From Gracilimonas mengyeensis (lineage in GTDB: Bacteria > Bacteroidota > Rhodothermia > Balneolales > Balneolaceae): 61,748 nucleotides of DNA. Under the pieces are notes generated by a model. That model was not told the DNA's origin, did not search any database, and saw only the letters and a list, made by a program, of their open reading frames with translations. Shown in pieces: positions 43,617 to 52,883 of the stretch (the stretch's first letter is position 1; each line of letters opens with the position of its first letter). Location of the stretch: contig NZ_FXTP01000021.1 in assembly GCF_900182705.1 (NCBI RefSeq), positions 1 to 61,748 of the forward strand. Direction: 5' to 3'. The position numbers were made by a program, and so were the translations under genes.

Positions 43617-44713
43617 GATTTTTGCACTACCTGGGTTAATATTTCAGTCATTCGTTCTTCGAACTTTTGCAGAGTAAACCTGGCTTCATATTTTTCTCTG
43701 CCGGCTTTACCCATTTTTTGTCTAAGCTCTTTGTCTCTGATTAGCTCTTCCAGTTTTTCGCTCAGTTCTTCAACATTCTTCTGCTCCACCAGGTAACCGG
43801 TTTTACCTGAATCCACCAAATCCCGGATACCACCTTCGTAAGTCGAGACCACCGGCAACCGGTGCTGCATCGCTTCAATCAAAACCAGTGGCAGGCATTC
43901 TTTATCATAAAAGGTGGGAAATACGAAAATGTCGGCTTTTGAGAAGGCTTTTTCTTTTTCTTCACCGTATTTTTTTCCAGCATATACTACCTGTTTCTCC
44001 AGCCCTCTTTCTTTGATTACCTGGTTTATCTGAGGTTCAGAAACATCTCCTTCTCCACCAATAAATGTACACTTAAAGCTTAACCCCTTCTCTCGGAGTT
44101 TTTCACAGGCCTCCAATAATACATAGACCCCTTTGGATTCAATCAAGTTAGACAAAAATAGCAGGGATACTTCCTTTTCAGATTCCTCACTTTCCACATA
44201 ATCAGGTTCGGGGATGCCATTGGGGCAAACATGCACCTGTTGCTTGCCTACATAATCATCTACATCCTCATACAAATATTCAGAAAGCATGATGACATCG
44301 GTATCTTTAAACATAAACGAATAGAAGAAATCATACAGCTTTTGCTTCCCGTGGGTTTTCACACCTTTATTATGCATGTGATATACACGCCGCACCCCAA
44401 ATACTTTTAATAAAGAGACCAACAACACATCCCGGAAAAAAGCTGCCCCAGTGGCACTCAGGGCAAGGTAACATAGGTCCGGTTTGTTGTTACTCAGTTC
44501 TTTAAGCAACTGAAACCAAATGCTGATGAAGACCATTATTTTGCCAATACTTACCTTCCCAGAATCACTAACGTTTTTGGAGGCTAATAGATTTATATAA
44601 CGGGTATTGAACGCTCCGTTAATCCTAGAACTTTCCTTTATAAACTCGCCCACCATGGATGAACCGTGAACTGGTGGAGGAAGTTGGAGAATAAAGAGTA
44701 TGTTTTTTTTCAC
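43613..44713 (-). CDS. Glycosyltransferase family 4-like
   Basis: This is a retaining GT-B enzyme. It begins with the characteristic ILQLPPPVHGSSMVGEFI acceptor-domain signature and has LSNLIESKGVYVLLEAC at the start of the donor domain. The nucleotide-sugar site TFYDKECLPLVLIEAMQHRLPVV carries the E-x7-E pair. It has 366 residues and no membrane span. It overlaps both its neighbours by four bases (44710-44713 and 43613-43616), so translation of the three genes is coupled. The sugar is unknown. Confidence 0.9.
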   Translation of the reverse strand: MKKNILFILQLPPPVHGSSMVGEFIKESSRINGAFNTRYINLLASKNVSDSGKVSIGKIMVFISIWFQLLKELSNNKPDLCYLALSATGAAFFRDVLLVSLLKVFGVRRVYHMHNKGVKTHGKQKLYDFFYSFMFKDTDVIMLSEYLYEDVDDYVGKQQVHVCPNGIPEPDYVESEESEKEVSLLFLSNLIESKGVYVLLEACEKLREKGLSFKCTFIGGEGDVSEPQINQVIKERGLEKQVVYAGKKYGEEKEKAFSKADIFVFPTFYDKECLPLVLIEAMQHRLPVVSTYEGGIRDLVDSGKTGYLVEQKNVEELSEKLEELIRDKELRQKMGKAGREKYEARFTLQKFEERMTEILTQVVQKS

Positions 44714-45594
44714 AGGGTAATCTTTTCTAATAATCGGTTTTTAAAAGAAAATTTCTTTCTGAATTCCTTCGCCAAAATTTTATCAATCTTTGTTTCGGCT
44801 TCAAATTCGAAGTCCCGCTGTTCTCCTTGGTCAAGGATAGTATCAAAGCGGTTAGTATCCTTAGTATGAGTGGCATCTTCCCCAAATCCAATGCTTACCA
44901 CTTTGGATGTTGAAGGAAATACGGTGTACATATCTCTTTTAAATTGATCATAGCACCACCGAACCGCCCAGGAATCAATTTTACCGTTCATTTGCTTCGA
45001 TAACATTCGGGGTAAATCGGAGCCCCCGCGCATAAATTTTAGTTGTTCAGCTAAATTCCATTTAAAACCGGAATAATTGGATACTTCCCAATCGACTTTC
45101 TCCCACTGCTCTCTCCAGGTGCCCCAGCCCCAGGAAGAAGCACGGTATCCTACATAATAATCTTTAGGATAATCTTTTAATGATGGCAGATCCATAGTAT
45201 AGCCAGAGATGGAAAAGATATCTTCTGAATCTTGGTGAAAATCTAATGCCTGATTCATGAAGTCAAGAAAATTTGGAGAAGTTATCAGGTCGTCTTCAAG
45301 AACAATCACTTTACCATATTCTTCAATGACTTGGCTTACACCTGAAATGATGGATTGGGCTAGTCCATTATTTTCTTTCGACTTTACTATCTCAATTGAC
45401 TTGAAACCTTCAACTGTCTGCAGGAACTCCCGCACCTCTTTTACTTTGGCATGATCTTTGAACTTTTTTGGACCATCTGAAAATATGAATAGTATACTTT
45501 TTTCAGACAAATAGTTTTCTTTTAATGCTTGGATAGTTTGTTGAGTTTCATTAAGCCGATTGTAACAAAATATTATTACTGGTGCTAAATCCAT
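44710..45594 (-). CDS. Glycosyltransferase, GT-A type
   Basis: This is a GT-A fold sugar transferase of the group that begins PVIIFCYNRLNETQQTIQAL. The metal-binding DxD-like motif is VLEDDLITSPNFLDFMNQAL, and a conserved aromatic block (YRASSWGWGTWREQWEKVDW) follows; this pattern is frequent in Bacteroidetes polysaccharide loci. I start at the ATG at 45594 (MDLAP), four bases after the stop of the broken sulfotransferase; a frame opening 13 codons earlier overlaps it. The product has 294 residues and its C-terminus overlaps the next gene by four bases. The sugar specificity is unknown. Confidence 0.82.
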   Translation of the reverse strand: MDLAPVIIFCYNRLNETQQTIQALKENYLSEKSILFIFSDGPKKFKDHAKVKEVREFLQTVEGFKSIEIVKSKENNGLAQSIISGVSQVIEEYGKVIVLEDDLITSPNFLDFMNQALDFHQDSEDIFSISGYTMDLPSLKDYPKDYYVGYRASSWGWGTWREQWEKVDWEVSNYSGFKWNLAEQLKFMRGGSDLPRMLSKQMNGKIDSWAVRWCYDQFKRDMYTVFPSTSKVVSIGFGEDATHTKDTNRFDTILDQGEQRDFEFEAETKIDKILAKEFRKKFSFKNRLLEKITL

Positions 45595-45598
45595 TGAA

Positions 45599-46390
45599 TT
45601 ACAAAACTGACTTATATTCAAGAGCTTTTGCATAAAACTCTAACTCAGGTTCCATTTTACTTTTTATAGGCTGGAAAACTTCTTCTAAGTCTATTTCTTT
45701 CTTTGCCATATTTTTTCTCGTGTGAATTGGTTTTAATTTTACACACAATATGTCATTTATATTTTTAATGTCTTCGTCAAAGTTTTTTAAATCAATGATA
45801 TAATCTATCGAAGCAAGTTGTTTCAATCCCTCTTCGACGTCTAAATGTTTTGAAAACATATAGAGTTGGTGGCACAACTCTTCACTAGGAATATTTTTTA
45901 AATAATCATTAAAACTATTCCCTTACCATCCAAATTCTTTTGGATGATTTCGAATAGGGTTTCCGTCATTATAATATTTAATTAGCTGTTTATATCGTGA
46001 AAACACCCTTTGACGTGGGTCCCTCAATGTTGTAATTGTAAAAGTACCGTTCGGCAATATTGTCTTATAAATAGGACGATGTGACCACCCATAATGCCAC
46101 AAACCAGAACTTAATGACAATTGATTCCAAGCTGTAAAAACCCAATTATTATGAAACAAACGTAAGTCAATTTGACTCATCAATTTGCTATATAAATCAG
46201 CTTCTCGATCCTTCTGATTGTGCGATAGGTTAAGGAACATGTTATTTAAAGAGGTTCCACCAGTTTTCATAAGATGATGGTGGTACACCCTCTTCACCCC
46301 ATTCCCAAAATGATTATTTTCTCTATACACTCTAAATATCCTTAAGTTTTTTTTAGGATTAAAAAAAGTATAGAAATATTTCTTTACCAT
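45599..46390 (-). pseudogene. Sulfotransferase-family gene with one in-frame stop
   Basis: Two pieces in the same frame make one gene of about 263 codons. The first (46390-45923) has the PAPS 5'-phosphosulfate loop KTGGTS at 42-47 and the 3'-phosphate block TLRDPRQRVFSRY at 121-133. A TAA at 45923-45925 (codon 156) follows EFGW. In the same frame, GNSFNDYLKNIPSEELCHQ continues to the stop at 45599, four bases before the next start. No frameshift is needed, so a single substitution such as GAA to TAA would account for it. The intact enzyme would sulfate a polysaccharide sugar. Reinitiation, read-through or a sequencing error are alternatives. Confidence 0.82.
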
Positions 46391-46483
46391 AACTAATTAA
46401 TACCTTTAAAATAATTACATGTTCTTTTTAATTTCATTATAGATCTTGCCAAACTCTAATTCGATACAATCAAGTTATATTAA

Positions 46484-47419
46484 TTATTCTCTATCAAATG
46501 GGTCTACACCTAATTTTTTTTTGTAATACATTCTTATTGCAGAGATTTGTTTATCATTTCTACTATTCTCACCCACATTCAAACTATGTAAATCATAATT
46601 TTCTCTATATAAGATGGAAATCAACCTTTTATCATAACCAGTGTATAAAACATTGGTACCATTCAAATAGGCCATAGAATTAAGCCATAAATCATCTCCA
46701 TAGAAACATGTTTCTATAAATATCTCTTTCTTTAGAACATCTTTATATAATGAATTAGGTGGGTACAAAACCCCTCCACAGCCAGTAGGTAATAGTTTAT
46801 TACTTTTTAGTGGCTTTGAATTAATTGTTTCCCAATCATTATAACTTGCGTTTTTGTCGATGATACAACAACGATTAGCACATACACAATCAGGATTCTC
46901 TAAATACTTATCTAATAAGAATTGCAATGTATCTGGTGAATAAATAATGTCATCATCCAATGTTATTATTACTTTATTAGGAAACTCTTGCATTGCGTAA
47001 TAATATTTTTTGTGTGACTTAAGATCTTCATCACACATTCTTATCCTTAGCCCCCTATCTGTTAACTTTTTTAGTCTATCAGGTATGGATTCATCAGTTG
47101 GAAATTGATCTTTAGCAAGCCATAAATAAATCTGACTAGGGGGAATATTTTGGTTTAAAATGGATTCAATTACTATCCATAATTTATCGATACGCAAAGG
47201 AAATGACGTTAAACTAACTATAAAGTCAATTTCTCCATATTTTTCTTTAAATTTATTATTTACTTTATTATTCTCTTTTAATTTAAAGAATATTGGGGCT
47301 ATCAAATTTAATAAATACTTATAAAATAATCTCTTTATTTTATTATAATTATCATTATGCTTTTTACCAGAAACAGGGTCAAAAGTTTTATTAAATTGTT
47401 TATAAAAGAAACTTATCAT
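46484..47419 (-). CDS. Glycosyltransferase, GT-A type
   Basis: A 311-residue predicted GT-A enzyme. VSLTSFPLRIDKLWIVIESI opens the nucleotide domain, IYLWLAKDQFP and DRGLRI follow, and KVIITLDDDIIYSPDTLQFL supplies the DDD metal site. The acceptor side has GCGGVLYPPNSLYKDVL and CFYGDDLWLNSMAY, the latter a likely catalytic acidic pair. The sequence is strongly AT-rich with Asn/Lys/Ile-heavy codons. It overlaps the pyruvyltransferase gene by four bases. The donor sugar is unknown. Confidence 0.8.
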   Translation of the reverse strand: MISFFYKQFNKTFDPVSGKKHNDNYNKIKRLFYKYLLNLIAPIFFKLKENNKVNNKFKEKYGEIDFIVSLTSFPLRIDKLWIVIESILNQNIPPSQIYLWLAKDQFPTDESIPDRLKKLTDRGLRIRMCDEDLKSHKKYYYAMQEFPNKVIITLDDDIIYSPDTLQFLLDKYLENPDCVCANRCCIIDKNASYNDWETINSKPLKSNKLLPTGCGGVLYPPNSLYKDVLKKEIFIETCFYGDDLWLNSMAYLNGTNVLYTGYDKRLISILYRENYDLHSLNVGENSRNDKQISAIRMYYKKKLGVDPFDRE

Positions 47420-48465
47420 TTTAAAAACTTTTCTAAAAAGTTAATCGAGTCCTTTCTTAGATCTTCAATCTTACTAAAGACAGAGGGATAATTAATCTTT
47501 TTTTCCCAAATTTTTGATTCTACGACCTCTTCATAAGTTTGAAAATATCTATCGGAAAGTCCTAAATCACTTAAAAGGGATTTCATCCTAGAACTTCTTT
47601 TATAAGATGAAGGAAGTACAACAAAATCTTTCTTAAATAAGATCGCAAATACCATGCAGTGAAAAGAGTCAGTGATTACGAATGACGCATTAGAGATCGT
47701 CGTAACCCATTTTTCAACTGTGGGAAATGGAATAGCTTTAATATTCTTATTCAAAATTATATCATTCAACGAAATGGGCTTCAATTCCATCTTTTGGGAT
47801 AAGTCATGAAGATCATCATACCATTTCTCATTCTTAGAATACTTATAACTGACAATAGTTTTTTTATTATTTTCTTTTTTATTTTCTAATAGAAAATCAT
47901 AAGATCTAAGTAAAAAGACAGGATCAAGAACTTTGACAGATTGAATTCCATAAAAACTCTTACAGATGTTAACTCCTACTTCCTCTCTTATACTAATTCC
48001 TGAGAATTTTTTTAAATGATCTCTTATTTCACTAGCATTACTTGGATTATAATCCTTCTCATCTAATCCAAAACTAGCAGCATAAGATATTCTCTTTTCA
48101 TTATTTTTTAGAAAATTAAAATAGTACAGCAATTGATCTTCTTTAGTAATATCGTAATTCCACACTTGATCGCTACCAACTATATATAGATCAGCTTCAG
48201 GGTAATTCTGTTTTAAAGAAACCTCATCGAATACTTTTGAAGAATCAGGTAAATATTTTTTTCTAAATTTACCAGTTCTATTCTTTATTAACCATTCTCT
48301 TACTTTTCCCTTTATTCCAAATTTCTTTTTTGAATCTTTCTTCAAGGGAATATCAAGCAGTTCAACTTCGTGTCCATATTCTTTAACCTTTTGAGATAAA
48401 GCATAACACTGAAGCAATGCCCCATAATTATTTGCTTTATAGAATGTCAATATAATTACTTTCAT
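47416..48465 (-). CDS. Polysaccharide pyruvyl transferase family protein
   Basis: A PF04230 enzyme that would transfer pyruvate from PEP to a sugar hydroxyl pair as a ketal, adding negative charge to the polymer. The opening ILTFYKANNYGALLQCYALSQ is the family signature, and DLYIVGSDQVWN and ISYAASFGLDE follow. VITDSFHCMVFAILFKKDFVVL carries the conserved D-S-F-H motif. At 349 residues it is complete. It overlaps genes on both sides by four bases. Its PEP demand links it only loosely to ppc. Some members act on other substrates. Confidence 0.88.
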   Translation of the reverse strand: MKVIILTFYKANNYGALLQCYALSQKVKEYGHEVELLDIPLKKDSKKKFGIKGKVREWLIKNRTGKFRKKYLPDSSKVFDEVSLKQNYPEADLYIVGSDQVWNYDITKEDQLLYYFNFLKNNEKRISYAASFGLDEKDYNPSNASEIRDHLKKFSGISIREEVGVNICKSFYGIQSVKVLDPVFLLRSYDFLLENKKENNKKTIVSYKYSKNEKWYDDLHDLSQKMELKPISLNDIILNKNIKAIPFPTVEKWVTTISNASFVITDSFHCMVFAILFKKDFVVLPSSYKRSSRMKSLLSDLGLSDRYFQTYEEVVESKIWEKKINYPSVFSKIEDLRKDSINFLEKFLK

Positions 48466-49652
48466 TTTATACTTCTTTTATACGTAGATTTATCAATTAA
48501 ATAAAACACCAAAGCTTCTATTCCAAACATACCAGTTCTATATATTTCTACTGTCGTTATTGATGATATTATCAAGTAAAGAAGATATGCACTCAAATAT
48601 ACATCTTGTCGATTAGTTTTAATAAATATACCTTTAATAAAAAGGTATAAAAACAAAAATAAACTAAGCAATCCATAAATAAATGTGAATCCAATAAGTC
48701 CTATATCGGCAAATATAAAGCCTTGATCTTGAACTCCTCTATTATATACAAATTTACCATAGCTACTATCCTCCTGCGGAAAACCATTCCCAAAAATTAA
48801 ACTAAACTCATTTACATTAACTTGTTCACTAAAAAAATAGAATGTTTGTATCCTTATATAATTTTCCTCTTGTTCTATCTGTGAGGATGTCCGAACAAAC
48901 ATATCTTCAATAAATTCATTTACAGTTGGAACACTGTATACCATGTATCCTATAATAAATGTAATTGCAATATTTCGAAGCAATAACACAGAGTTATTAC
49001 TTACTCTTATTATTAAATAAATACTAGTAATTATGCTTGTTGCAAGAAACGTCCTAAAACCGAGCATGAAAAGGGTAACCAGACATATAAAATAAAATAA
49101 AAGACGACGCTTTTTACCATAAACCAAAAATCTGTTTAACGATAAAAAACCTGCAAGCATTAAGAAACCTGCCCCTTCAATTCTTATTCTTAATAAGCCC
49201 CTGTCAAAGCTATCAATTCGCCCCAAAGGGACAATATCAAATGGAAAAAGAATGAACTGCAAATAAAATATCCCTATGTATATCAGACAAGAATAAATTA
49301 TAAACTTTTCGAGCCATTTTTTTTCCAGATTTAACTTGTGGTATACAAAATAAAGTGCCAAAAAGCCCCAATACCTCATTGAAATAAAGGTAGCTATCAT
49401 ACTCTGGGAATGAAACCATAGACAAGAGACTGCACTTAAAAAAAGAAAGAAAAATAAAATTATTAGTGGAGTATAAAATCGCTGATTTGCTTTGTTAATT
49501 TTATTTCTGCCAGCAATTAGAATGAGAAGGATTAATGCAAAACCAATAGCATCAATCAATATAAATGTAGTGCGTCCTCCTAATCTATGGTACAAGCCAA
49601 AGAAATGGAGTGAGCAATAAATTGAAATAATAAATAGTAATCTACTTTGCAT
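48462..49652 (-). CDS. Wzy-like O-antigen/capsule polymerase
   Basis: A multispanning protein with about 10-11 hydrophobic helices over 396 residues and a large loop (about 230-290) between the later helices. The start MQSRLLFIISIYCSLHFF is itself hydrophobic. Wzy proteins share almost no sequence, so the call rests on topology, length and context. It is the only such protein in a locus that otherwise has flippases, transferases and an initiating enzyme. It overlaps the pyruvyltransferase gene by four bases and is highly AT-rich. Confidence 0.75.
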   Translation of the reverse strand: MQSRLLFIISIYCSLHFFGLYHRLGGRTTFILIDAIGFALILLILIAGRNKINKANQRFYTPLIILFFFLFLSAVSCLWFHSQSMIATFISMRYWGFLALYFVYHKLNLEKKWLEKFIIYSCLIYIGIFYLQFILFPFDIVPLGRIDSFDRGLLRIRIEGAGFLMLAGFLSLNRFLVYGKKRRLLFYFICLVTLFMLGFRTFLATSIITSIYLIIRVSNNSVLLLRNIAITFIIGYMVYSVPTVNEFIEDMFVRTSSQIEQEENYIRIQTFYFFSEQVNVNEFSLIFGNGFPQEDSSYGKFVYNRGVQDQGFIFADIGLIGFTFIYGLLSLFLFLYLFIKGIFIKTNRQDVYLSAYLLYLIISSITTVEIYRTGMFGIEALVFYLIDKSTYKRSIK

Positions 49653-49660
49653 TTTGTCGG

Positions 49661-50668
49661 TTATTCTTCCTCAGGATAACATACAGTTCTATCTAACTCA
49701 TACTTTTTTGAAGAAGCTATTGAAAACTCTTCCGGAGGTATACCACATGCAATCATAGCAATGAATACTTCTGATTCATTTATCATACATAATTTTCGAA
49801 GTTCTTTGTCTTTTTTTGGGGTATGACTACAATTCAATATACAGGCTGCAACTTCATGATAATGGAGTGAATAAAGTAAATTCATTGCATAAATACCTCC
49901 ATCAATAAAAGCCTGATTCCTCTCACTTACGTTGAAATACATATTTAAATCGCAAGTAACTATTAATAGTTTATTAGCAAGATGCCCAAACCCTCTATTG
50001 CCTCCCTGCTTTTTTAGAATCTTTTGGATCAATGATTTCTCGGTATACACATTCACTCTATAAGCTTGTCTATTACACGCTGAAGGTGTATTCCTGCACA
50101 AGTCTAATATATCAACAATTTTCTCTTTTGGGATATCTACTTTACTGTAATTTCTAAGACTTGATCTCGAATTTGAAAACTCCTTAAAAGGTTTTCTAAC
50201 ATTAGAAAAATACTCTGACCTGGTTGTTTTTATTTGCTTAGAATTTACTATTTCTATCAAATTTCGCACTTCAAATATGTCTTCCAACAAATCAGCATCT
50301 AATTGATATCCTACTTCCTCATGGAAATCTACGTATTCTCTTAAAACACTAACCGCGTGCTTTACTTGACTATCAGAATCACCAAACTTTAGAATATACT
50401 CTTTACATTTACCGCACAATTTACGAATGCGCTCTTTTCCAAAACCATATCTTGTTTTTGGCATTGTAAGCCCTTTTTCCACAACATGATAACCCATTAT
50501 TATTTCGGCGGCAAGCTTCCCCTTATAATCAGCTTTTCTTGATGCAGAATGTTTAAAGTATCTTTTAAAGTCATAGCAATACGACAAAAAAATAGGTACA
50601 ACCCGTACAATATCTTTCAAATATAGGAATAAAAACCTTGGTAATATTTTTCTTAAAAAATTCTTCAT
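49661..50668 (-). CDS. Nitroreductase-fold protein with N-terminal extension
   Basis: The C-terminal half (about 165-325) is a nitroreductase-like flavin fold: SRSSLRNYSKVDIPKEKIVDIL, then TPSACNRQAYRVNVY (the FMN-binding Ser/Asn/Arg segment) and FIDGGIYAMNLLYSLHYHEVAACIL. The N-terminal 150 residues are basic and helical and match nothing I know. It sits tightly between the polymerase (8 bp) and the acyltransferase (26 bp). Proteins of this kind do recur in surface-polysaccharide loci, but the reaction is unknown; a redox step on a sugar or prosthetic group is possible. Confidence 0.75.
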   Translation of the reverse strand: MKNFLRKILPRFLFLYLKDIVRVVPIFLSYCYDFKRYFKHSASRKADYKGKLAAEIIMGYHVVEKGLTMPKTRYGFGKERIRKLCGKCKEYILKFGDSDSQVKHAVSVLREYVDFHEEVGYQLDADLLEDIFEVRNLIEIVNSKQIKTTRSEYFSNVRKPFKEFSNSRSSLRNYSKVDIPKEKIVDILDLCRNTPSACNRQAYRVNVYTEKSLIQKILKKQGGNRGFGHLANKLLIVTCDLNMYFNVSERNQAFIDGGIYAMNLLYSLHYHEVAACILNCSHTPKKDKELRKLCMINESEVFIAMIACGIPPEEFSIASSKKYELDRTVCYPEEE

Positions 50669-50694
50669 AATAATTTCTTATTTCCATAAATCAT

Positions 50695-51330
50695 TTAATG
50701 CCTCATCTTTCCCCAATATTCGAATTCTTTTATAGCTTGCAATGGGTTACCAGCATAAATTGTATTACCACTTAGCTTTCCTTTTACTAGAGAATTAGCC
50801 CCTATAATGCAATTATCTTCAATTTGAGTATTTCTGAGTATTGTGCTATTTGCTCCAATCCAAACATTACTTCCAATTTTTACAGGCTTATTCTCATTCA
50901 ATAAATTTCCATTGCTATAAATTCCGTGTTCATCCGTATCCAGTATATTGACATTCCAAGAAATAGCACATTTTTCTCCTATTGAAACACTTAATCGACA
51001 GTGCAATCTACTGTTCTCATTTAGAAAACTATTACTTCCAATTTTTAGCTGAGCACCTTTACCCACTACAATTTTGCATCCTCTATTTAAATAAACAGAT
51101 TTTCCTACTATCATTCTACCTTTATCATGAATATCAACTATAGTGGGTACGGGATAATTAAAATTAACACCTATATAAAGAGGTGTTCTATTCTTAGAAA
51201 AAACAATCTTAGAATCTTTACCCATAAATATTTTACTACCCCACCCTACTAAAACTATTCCATTACTTCTAAGACTATATAAAACCGATTTAACAGGATT
51301 TATTTTTAGAAACAATTTCCAGTTAATCAT
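50695..51330 (-). CDS. Left-handed beta-helix acyltransferase
   Basis: A hexapeptide-repeat acyltransferase (LbH/CatB-NodL group) that would O-acetylate a polysaccharide sugar with acetyl-CoA. Irregular hexapeptides (KIVVGKGAQLKIGSN, CAISWNVNILDTDEH) lead to the catalytic region NVWIGANSTILRNTQIEDN and CIIGANSLVKGKL, ending in the typical IYAGNPLQAIKEF. With 211 residues it lacks membrane spans. Its start overlaps the end of the flippase gene by eight bases. AT-rich like its neighbours. Confidence 0.87.
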   Translation of the reverse strand: MINWKLFLKINPVKSVLYSLRSNGIVLVGWGSKIFMGKDSKIVFSKNRTPLYIGVNFNYPVPTIVDIHDKGRMIVGKSVYLNRGCKIVVGKGAQLKIGSNSFLNENSRLHCRLSVSIGEKCAISWNVNILDTDEHGIYSNGNLLNENKPVKIGSNVWIGANSTILRNTQIEDNCIIGANSLVKGKLSGNTIYAGNPLQAIKEFEYWGKMRH

Positions 51331-52801
51331 TAGATTTTTTTATTTTTTTTAATATCATATTTATCAATGAAATCGACATGTTTTTTTTCAGCACTTGATC
51401 AATCCACCATGACATTACCAATAATACTATTATTCCTAGTATATTAATATATATACCTGAATAAATATCAGTCACAATCCATGAACCAAGTATGATTGAG
51501 TACACAATCAGTATAATTCTTAATAATAACATTGATGGTTTGTAACTAAACATTTTATAGCAAATAACGCCAGTAACTGACAAGTATAGCAGGTATGCTA
51601 TAAAGTAGTTTATTCCTAAACCATCGAACCCATATAGATTGGAAAAAAATATTATTAATAAATAATCACTTACAGAAAATAAAGATTGAACTAAAACATA
51701 AATTATTGGTTTCTCTCTTGCCATTATCGTGTGGCTAAATGGAAAGCCTAAAACTCTTAAACTTACCCCCAGAATTTGCCATCTTATTATTTCTTCTCCA
51801 ACCACGAAGCTTTTAGAGTACAAAACTTGCAGAATCAATGGAGCAAAAAAAAGCACGAATATAATACCAATGCTTGAAACTAATAACCCCAATTCCATTT
51901 GCTCATTTATCAGCGTATTCATTCTTTTTTCACTGTCTATCACTTTCATAAGTCTTGGCATAAAATCAATACCCATAGCTGTCAATAAAATACCAACATA
52001 TAGGTTTGAAATAGTCCAACTCGCTTGGTAGATACCTACAACCTCGACATCAAAATTTTGAGAAAGATATACCTTGGACAAGTAAGTCATAAAAGAAAAT
52101 ATGATACCAGCGATACTAAAACCTAACCCAAGTTTTACTAACTGAAATAATAGTTTTTTGTACTCATTAAATTCAGGTTTAATAACTGGTATTCTTAATT
52201 TTCTAACAAACCACCAAGTTGACATTACCAGTGTTAAGCCTACCAAAAATAGGTAAAAAGGAATACCATCTATTCCTAGCCAATAAACAAATATGATTGT
52301 TGAGACTGTGCCTACAAAAGAACCTAATATTTGACTCAGAGCAAGTCCTTTTAAGTCTCTTAAACCATTTAAGATTGAAACTTGGCCTTTTGAAACACTA
52401 TTGAAGATTATAGCGAAAGAAACAATTACTATCCCTATTGCATATTCACTAGAATCAAAAAGTGATCTACTAATAGTTTTTGAGAATATAATTGATAATA
52501 AAGCAAAAAAGGATGATGAAACTAATAGTGTTCTCCGGAATACATAAATACATTTAGCTACTGCCTCTTCATCATCAGAAATCTTGGAAATTTCTCTTAC
52601 CCCACTTTTATCTAATCCAAGTGTAGAAAAAGTATTAACCATCTCAAGGTAAGTCATGTAAAGACTCCAAACCCCAAAACCTTGAGTTCCTAATAAAACA
52701 GCAATTACCTTGTTACGGATTAGCCCAAAAAACATTTTTGAGACTTGGACAAACCCAATAAGCCCATTCGATTTAATAATGCTTTTATAGGAATTATTCA
52801 T
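51323..52801 (-). CDS. Oligosaccharide flippase (Wzx-like), second of two
   Basis: A 492-residue MOP-superfamily transporter with about 14 hydrophobic helices. The N-terminal SNGLIGFVQVSKMFFGLIRNKVIAV followed by GTQGFGVWSLYMTY is typical of Wzx/RfbX proteins from Bacteroidetes O-antigen clusters. It is distinct in sequence from the flippase at 38418 and much more AT-rich. It is the first gene of the AT-rich block and is followed immediately by the acyltransferase. Having two flippases and one polymerase suggests two merged clusters. Confidence 0.9.
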   Translation of the reverse strand: MNNSYKSIIKSNGLIGFVQVSKMFFGLIRNKVIAVLLGTQGFGVWSLYMTYLEMVNTFSTLGLDKSGVREISKISDDEEAVAKCIYVFRRTLLVSSSFFALLSIIFSKTISRSLFDSSEYAIGIVIVSFAIIFNSVSKGQVSILNGLRDLKGLALSQILGSFVGTVSTIIFVYWLGIDGIPFYLFLVGLTLVMSTWWFVRKLRIPVIKPEFNEYKKLLFQLVKLGLGFSIAGIIFSFMTYLSKVYLSQNFDVEVVGIYQASWTISNLYVGILLTAMGIDFMPRLMKVIDSEKRMNTLINEQMELGLLVSSIGIIFVLFFAPLILQVLYSKSFVVGEEIIRWQILGVSLRVLGFPFSHTIMAREKPIIYVLVQSLFSVSDYLLIIFFSNLYGFDGLGINYFIAYLLYLSVTGVICYKMFSYKPSMLLLRIILIVYSIILGSWIVTDIYSGIYINILGIIVLLVMSWWIDQVLKKNMSISLINMILKKIKKSND

Positions 52802-52883
52802 ATAGACATAAAAGTGTTACAAATCATTATATCTCTTACCAAATTCCTAAACCAATTTTTCCAATGAATAGTAATAGTATTAA

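Noticed and set aside
45599-45877. Separate 92-residue gene
   Set aside because: It is in the same frame as the upstream sulfotransferase fragment, separated only by one stop codon. Its own start would be an internal TTG, so it is treated as the 3' part of a broken gene.
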